Program-made: the position numbers and the translations under genes
Notes under the pieces: model-generated
What the model was told of the DNA's origin: nothing
Seen by the model: the letters and a program-made list of their open reading frames with translations, nothing else
Database searches by the model: none
Source of the DNA: Carettochelys insculpta
Lineage: Eukaryota > Chordata > Testudines > Carettochelyidae
Direction: 5' to 3'
DNA: 64,000 nucleotides
Assembly: GCF_033958435.1 (NCBI RefSeq)
Contig: NC_134138.1
Coordinates: 210,933,298-210,997,297 of the forward strand
Shown here: in pieces, positions 58,063 to 64,000 of the stretch
How the letters are laid out: each line of letters starts with the position of its first letter
Position numbering within the stretch: the stretch's first letter is position 1

Positions 58063-60224
58063 CTGTTCAAAGTTCAATGCCGATGGGGAAAAAAAGTGAA
58101 TGTGTCTCACTGCAGTGTTTGCTCTTAGCATTCAGTTGCAAGCTTTAAAAGTCCCATTTAAGTATCTCTTTTTTAAGATAAATACCTATTAAGTAATGTA
58201 TATGCACAAGCTGAAGTGTTAAATGGTTTGTTGAAACCTATTAGAGTACACAAGATGATAAACATAAATTATAGCTAATATACTGCACCAGTGATTTTTA
58301 AACATAAAAATTACTGACACTGTAAAAACACACTTGAGTCATCGTAGCAGCATAATAGCACTAATCCATGTTTATCCAACCGTGCACTTTTCAAAAACAA
58401 CACAAACCTCTAATAAATGCTTTGGCTTCACCTTGACAACTTATATGGGTTATTGCCTCGTTCATGCCTGGATAACCATGTGTTATGACTTAAATGTTCT
58501 TTAATATCAATTTATGCCTTGAAGAAAAAAGATTGAATAACATAGTGTACATATGGTTCAATTTATTACAGCAAAACAATCATTTTAGTTTGAAGACATT
58601 TTCTCCTGGTGCATATCATAGAAATCTTATTCAATAGAGCTCTCAATAAAGCAGATTTTTTATGTCACAATAAATGAAACTAAGGCAGCTAATTGTTGCT
58701 AAGATTCTAAATAGATGAGTCTATTTGGCTTTCTTGTCAATCAAGAAATAAATTCCTTAACACTTCTGTATTTCTGGATTCTAATGTCTCTAATTGGATT
58801 TTACACTATCTGATTAACGAGGTAGTTTATAGACTACTGTAAAAAATTGATACTCAAAAGGGGAAGAGGAAATTGTAGGCTGTCAGCATTATGGAAAAGG
58901 CCAAGATGACATTGAGTAATTTACTGTTTTCACGATGGCAACCAAAAAAAAAAAAAATCTAGCCAATGCTACCTCATTTGAGGTATTCTTACTGTGTGTT
59001 TGAGACACACAAAAAGACCCAAGAGTGCTGTTTCGAGGAAAACTGAAATATCCAATAGTATATCCTGCAAATGGATCATACATTTAGGAAATGAGAACAA
59101 AACAAATAATTTGACATTTGAGTTTAAAACGAAAACAATATATAGAGTTAAAATTCTGGTCCAGATCTATAGACAAGGTGATAAGTAAGACTTTCAGAGA
59201 AACATGTACAAGCAGGTGGCAAAAGCAATGAGGCAAAATAGCTATGTTACTTCTCCTACACTCATTTTCTGCAGCTAGATTGTTGCTGTCATTGTCATGA
59301 ACTTTGCTGTTTTTCAAAAGACAGTGAAAAAATTTCCAGGAAAAAAAATCCCATTGTATATGAAAAGAATCCTCTACTCAATTGCCTGCTGACTGTAAGT
59401 ATGCCTGTTATGATGTAACCTCTATTATAATGGAGAAGACTGGCTGCAAACTCATTGAAGGCCTTTATTATAGCTGAAAAGCAGTGGAAGTGAACACTGT
59501 AGTTAGTTTAGATGGAAGCTGTTTCACAAAGTCCTATTTGCAGATCAGTGGAACTTTATGAAAGACTCACCTTTTGGGCAGAAATTGTTCTTGCAATTTT
59601 CTGCCCAAAGTTAGAGTCAAACTAGTTCAGCCAATCAGAAGAAATTAGAAATACATTTTTGGTGTTAGCAAAATTCTTGTGATGTTTATTCCAGTAGCCC
59701 TATAGTCAAAAGGGCTGAAGTTTGAAAGCTGCAATGCATGGCCCTTTTCTAGAAGGAACAGATTTTGATGTCATTGCATTATGGGCATTTGAAAATCACA
59801 TACAACAAAGAAAATAACATATCAGATCCAGAACATATTAGAATCTGTGATAATAGCTGAGGGCTAGCACTTGTGCCACCACTCAGGTCACTATTTAATT
59901 AGGTTCACCTGCAGAATACCTAATTGGCTAGAGGTGTACTTGATTGGTAGGACAGATTAGAGCTAGTATGTCAGGGAGGCAAGGAAGTGGTCAAAATGTC
60001 ACACAAAGGAGTGCCTAGAAAAGCTAACTCAGCTTAGCAACATTTCTTGGAAATGTGAAAAATCCACAGCCCTGAGCATCGAAGTTAAGCTGACCTAACC
60101 CCCCTTTTGCCCTAGCCCCCAGTGTTGTGGTTAAGATAGCCATTCTGGAGCAGAGGGCTAGAAATTTAAAGCAGCAGGATAGCCTGCAGGAATATGATCT
60201 ATGCATTAGCCTAGAAATCAACCA
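58063..60224. other. unique AT-rich DNA
   Basis: About 2.1 kb without repeat ends. A poly-A run lies at about 58947-58959. The stretch from about 59840 leads into the gag-like relic and may contain the start of that retroelement, but no LTR is recognisable. Confidence 0.4.
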
Positions 60225-60470
60225 ATTGGAGCATTCATGGGTTAAGCCAGATACTTAAAATTGTGGAAATGATCAGGGACTCTGTGACACTGGACCAATT
60301 TCTCCCAAGTTTCCCTGAGCATACCCACATATGGGTGAACAGCACCAAGCAGTTAATCTGGATGTTGCAGTTAAATTTATGGAGTGGGTTGCAGGGCACT
60401 AAGGAGAATAGGCAAGAGCCCCAACAAACTCTGGCACAGTACGTTTGCAGTGTCATCATGGGGGGCATAT
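60225..60470 (+). pseudogene. SCAN/gag-like fragment of an LTR retroelement, broken
   Basis: Reading across a stop or shift near 60255 gives 'HSWVKPDT' then 'MIRDSVTLDQFLPSFPEHTHIWVN', followed by 'TKENRQEPQQTLAQY'. The order of a helix, 'TLDQFL..FPEHT.IWV' and a Gln/Glu-rich tail is that of SCAN domains, which derive from the capsid of Gmr1-like gypsy retrotransposons and mediate protein-protein assembly. The region between 'HIWVN' and 'TKENR' is altered. Downstream (60568-60830) an open frame ends in 'FCPVAEVHLDIKG', which might be the following part of the same retroelement. There are no LTRs and no intact polyprotein, so I call it a relic rather than a host SCAN gene. Confidence 0.5.
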
Positions 60471-60827
60471 AAAAATGAATTTATCTGTACAGGGACTGTG
60501 AGTTTGCAGTTTTGTGGCTTCCCCAAGACCCTCAGGTAGGTGAGAAAAAAATTAAGTAACTACTATCTTGGTAGCACTCGGCAAGAAGCAACAAAGGACT
60601 CTAGTGAAGACGTTTCTCCTGTTCATTAACCAGGCAGCAGTTAATGAAACTCCACTAGTTACTGATTGGAGCAGGGGGTCAAAACCAAAAGTATACCTGG
60701 AGAACAAGAAGTTCTGCCCTGTGGCAGAGGTGCATCTGGACATCAAAGGAACACTTCAGTGGAAAACTAAAGGGGTGGGCTGCAAGCCTCAATTAAATGA
60801 ACTAAAACAAATAATCTTCTGTGTAGC

Positions 60828-60920
60828 AGCAACGAAGGGTCCTGTGGCACTTTATAGACTAACAGAAAAGTTTTGAGCATGAGCTTTCATGAGCACAGAC
60901 TCACTTCGTCAGATTTGTGT
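60828..60920 (-). mobile_element. SINE/LINE tail, minus orientation
   Basis: On the plus strand 'GGTCCTGTGGCACTTTATAG', 'ACTAACAGAAAAGTTTTGAG', 'CATGAGCTTTCATGAGCAC' and 'AGACTCACTTCGTCAGAT' are the reverse of the tail seen at 11817-11942. Only the 3' part is present. Confidence 0.75.
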
Positions 60921-61259
60921 ACTTTGTGTACTTATTCAGACTAGATAGAACTGCTCAAATCTCTTAAGTGTACAAAATCACACTGGTAGTTCTGTGCTCC
61001 AATTTTTTTCTCGATTTCCAGTACTGAATGTTTCTATGCAAGAGAGAAATATTGTAAGACAGCTTCCAACAGTACTACTACTTACAGGGAAGGTGTTATT
61101 GTTTCTCTCGGGTACCTGTCCAGTCCCAGCTACATAGTAGTAGTCACAGCGGCAATAGTACTGCCTGAGGACCTCATGATCTTTAACATAGCCTTAAAAC
61201 ACCCAGTGAAGTACAAAGCTACTATTATCCTCATTGTACAGATGCAGAACTGAGGACAT
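60921..61259. other. unique DNA, nothing recognised
   Basis: No repeat end or frame of interest. Confidence 0.4.
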
Positions 61260-61262
61260 AGT

Positions 61263-61919
61263 AGCTGCGTCTACATGTGCACGCTACTTCGAAGTAGCGG
61301 CACCAACTTCGAAGTTAGGCGGCGAGACATCGAAGTCGCTAACCTCATGAGGAGATAGGAATAGCGCCCTACTTCGACGTTCAACGTCGAAGTAGGGACC
61401 GTGTAGACGATCCGCGTCCCGCAACGTCGAAATTGCTGGGTCCTCCATGGCGGCCATCAGCTGGGGGGTTGAGAGATGCTCTCTCGCCAGCCCCTGCGGG
61501 GCTCTATGGTCACCGTGGGCAGCAGCCCTTAGCCCAGGGCTTCTGGCTGCTTCTGCGGCAGCTGGGGATCTATGCTGCAGGCACAGGGTCTGCAACCAGT
61601 TGTCAGCTCTGTGGATCTTGTGTTGTTTAGTGCAACTGTGTCTGGGAGGGGCCCTTTAAGGGAGCGGCTTGCTGTTGAGTCCGCCCTGTGACCCTGTCTG
61701 CAGCTGTGCCTGGCATCCCTATTTCGATGTGTGCTACTTTGACGTGTAGACGTGCCCTCGCTGCGCCTATTTCGATGTTGGGCTGAGCAACGTCGAAGTT
61801 GAACATCGACGTTGCTGGCCCTGGAGGACGTGTAGACGTTATTCATCGAAATAGACTATTTCGATGTCGCAACATCGAAATAAGCTATTTCGATGTTGTC
61901 TGCACGTGTAGACGCAGCC
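61263..61919 (-). mobile_element. ~700-bp Harbinger-type deletion derivative, copy E, TSD AGT
   Basis: It begins AGCTGCGTCTACATGTGCAC and ends CTGCACGTGTAGACGCAGCC, with AGT at 61260-61262 (counting the A at 61260) and 61920-61922. It has the same orientation as copies B and C. It is about 55 bp shorter because sequence between two AACTTCGAA repeats near the left end is missing. The 105-codon frame (61529-61846) is open and the second frame is shortened to 103 codons by the deletion. Confidence 0.92.
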
Positions 61920-61922
61920 AGT

Positions 61923-62847
61923 GTGAATAAGTGATTTGCCTTCAGTCACATAGGAAGTCTCTGGTGAAGCAGGGCACTGAACTCAGCTCTTGTGAGTCTT
62001 TGGTCAGCACCCAAATCAATGGATCATTCTTCCTCACCTTATCTAACGAAGCTGGCCCATCCCTTTTGGGAAGGGCAAGGAAGCTGAACTGGAGATGTTA
62101 ATAGGAATGCACATCTGGAAATACACAGGCAAAATACAGTCTGAAGGCAGCACTTCTATATAAATATAAGCTAAGCAAACTGGGCAAGACATATGTCCGG
62201 TGAGGGTGCTAATAATGGCTTGATCTTTGCTGTCAGGTAACTTCATACTGAGGGCTGAGATGTTTTCCAAGTGGTAAAGGAAGGATTTGACAATGGGAAT
62301 GGAGGTGGACCGGATCACTTGTTTGGTGCACAGGCAGGGGTATCAGCAACTGTAGGTTAAGTACCTTCATCTTGAAAAAAATGCTGTTCTTTCTCTTTAA
62401 AACTGGGCCCTGGAAAGAATGCTGAAAACTTCTGTGGTAATTCTTGCCTCACTTTTCTGCCCTCAGTACATTTTGCCAAAAAGACATACAATGAAGCTTT
62501 ATCATGACAACTGTTTTCTGTCTTCACAGTATCTCATGATGTACTTTTCTTTGGTCCACAATTTATTTGCTGAGATCACAAGGGCTTCTGTCCTTGCAGA
62601 ACATTTTGTAACCTATCATTCTGCATCACAGCATTCAGAAATGTGGGTGTATTTATGGATAAAGAGAGAAGAGTACCTGAAATACATATAACTGAAAAAC
62701 ACCTTTTTTTACTCTTCCTTGATTTTTTAACAATGTAATGAAGAGTTTCACATATACTTGATGCTTTGTCACTCTCCCCTCTGAAGTACTACATTTCTGC
62801 TTGCTAGTACTTGTTTCCTTTTATCTAGTATCAAAATAATTCTGTAA
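61923..62847. other. unique DNA, nothing firmly recognised
   Basis: A good acceptor-like tract ending CTGCCCTCAG at 62466 precedes an open stretch, but I find no convincing donor, so no exon is called. Confidence 0.4.
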
Positions 62848-63291
62848 GGCTTTTGGTTAAACTTGCAAGTTTTGCCAGCAAAACACTGGTTTTGTCAGCA
62901 AAACTTGTGGAGCGTTCACACACAAAATATATTTTGTCAACAGTAGCTGGACAAAATACAGAACTTTTGCTGGCAGCTTTCTGCCTCAAAGCTTTGAGGC
63001 AGAACACTGCTCTCAACAGATTTTATCAACAAAAAGGCTGTGTGGACATTCTGGGGGAGCCTTCTCGAGACAGACAGGACATCCACAACAATGGGCAGCC
63101 CTGTCTGAAGTGCTTCTGGGTGCTTGTTTTATTGAGAGAGAAGCCCGGCAGTCCGGCTGCTTTGTGGACAGAACTGAGGGTTCTCCTGATTGGCTTTTGT
63201 GCGTGGCCGTACTTTGTCAACAGAACTTTTGTTGCGAATACTCTCCTGACAGTTACTTCTTTTGACGGAGCACTGTAGGGTAACCATAGCC
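62848..63291 (+). mobile_element. GTCGACA-type TIR element, copy K5
   Basis: It begins GGCTTTTGGTTAAACTTGC and ends GCACTGTAGGGTAACCATAGCC. Internal landmarks are 'GTTTTGCCAGCAAAACACTG', 'GGAGCGTTCACACACAAAAT', 'CTGCCTCAAAGCTTTGAGGC' and 'GTCCGGCTGCTTTGTGGAC'. The flanks are TAA and TAT, one change apart. The 141-codon + frame (62853-63278) is open across nearly the whole element but has no known domain. Confidence 0.85.
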
Positions 63292-64000
63292 TATGTCTGT
63301 TTAAAATTTCCCCCCAAAAACCCTGTGGGTTATGAATGATATTGCAATCAAATGTATCCAATTTTTATTTCAATATTAATGAGCACTTTTAGCAGATTTG
63401 GGGATTAAGTGGTTCATTAAAGATGTTCATCTGTGAAAACATAGGACTGTATTTGTTGGAAAGTCCTCAATGACCAGTTTAGATGTTTGCCTTTGCAGTT
63501 ATTTTTATGTTTAACAATTTCACTATCCTGTTTTGGATGCATGTACAAGTAAATGAACATGGAAATCAATAAATCTATCTTATGATACTTTCTGAAGCAT
63601 TGGACTTTCAATTCATTTTTGGTGTGTCTGAAGCCCAAAGAGGACACGTTGAACTTGTCTACTTTATGGTTTTTCAGCTCTATTATTCCCAATTAGCGCT
63701 CCTTATATTGATAGAAGCTGTAGTTTAGACAAGACTCAGCAAAAGAGATGTGAAAAATTGCAGCACTGACACGACAAAACTGATGGGATATCTCTAGAAT
63801 GCTAAATCACTTTTTGGCTCAGGTTATTTTCATCTACTTTTTCTTTGTGATACAAACATAATTCTTTTGAATGAAGATGAATTAACAGCAAAAGTAGCAA
63901 AGTTGACATGAGGGCTCCTGCAAAACATAGTTTGGTGTTCAAGTCCAAAGCAAACTTTTACTCTGGTTGCTGTGTTTTACTTCTCTGTGTCTCATAACTC
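63292..64000. other. unique AT-rich DNA, nothing recognised
   Basis: No repeat end, gene or splice-flanked open segment that I can support. Confidence 0.4.

Noticed and set aside
62467..62691. exon after the acceptor-like CTGCCCTCAG
   Set aside because: No convincing donor in the open part, and the translated segment is Phe/Tyr/His-rich without a familiar motif.
1..64000. CRISPR arrays, operons, prophage or other prokaryotic systems
   Set aside because: The repeats are eukaryotic transposons; there are no regularly spaced identical repeats, ribosome-binding sites or compact gene order.
1..64000. endogenous retrovirus with paired LTRs
   Set aside because: No LTR pair, primer-binding site or polyprotein frames found; only a short SCAN/gag-like relic at 60225-60470.

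Overview
The window reads as AT-rich, gene-poor vertebrate nuclear DNA that is heavily colonised by transposons. The best guess is a turtle (Testudines). The clues are a tRNA-derived SINE whose head resembles turtle SINEs (40545-40752), a CR1 LINE with an ATAAGAAC octamer tail, SINE/LINE tails with a 'CCCACGAAAGCT' core, a Penelope-like element, and a very large load of PIF/Harbinger-type DNA elements. The species assignment is inference from repeat type. No complete host gene is visible. Two short stretches with good splice signals and an open frame (13916-13971 on +, 57831-58062 on -) are candidate exons of unidentified genes, so much of the window may be intron or intergenic.

Layout. 1-8.8 kb: mostly unique DNA with two short TIR elements (1312-1762, 5830-6267). 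8.8-11.9 kb: two inverted ~710-bp elements around a CR1 3' fragment, then a SINE/LINE tail. 12.7-27 kb: two hAT-like elements, palindromic MITEs (14486-14921, 19814-20184, 21124-21448), TCGA-motif elements (22468-22894; 23446-23980 with another element nested inside) and a 1.8-kb-type element (24765-26640) carrying a SINE. 27.6-45 kb: a Tc1/mariner-type MITE, further TIR elements and the second 1.8-kb element (36154-37959). 45.3-47.9 kb: a decayed Penelope element with a MITE inserted. 50.15-54.09 kb: a PIF/Harbinger element with both of its genes, decayed. 54.25-56.02 kb: a SINE split by a young CR1. 56.3-57.2 kb: an 870-bp inverted repeat with perfect outer arms. 57.2-64 kb: mostly unique DNA with a SCAN/gag-like relic, a fifth ~700-bp element and one more MITE.

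How it fits together. About a quarter of the window (roughly 15 kb by my tally) belongs to elements ending in a variant of GGCTGCGTCTACAC. The 3.9-kb copy shows the source architecture: a Myb/SANT-like gene and a DDE transposase gene facing each other. The five ~700-bp copies look like this architecture with its middle deleted. In each family a TCGA-centred palindrome recurs with family-specific flanks (TTTCGAAA, CTTCGAAG, ATTTCGAT, TTGTCGACAA). Clear target duplications are 3 bp but not restricted to the TWA usual for PIF/Harbinger. The most unusual locus is 56304-57173, where sequence outside a palindromic MITE is perfectly mirrored, as expected for snap-back synthesis or an assembly artefact.
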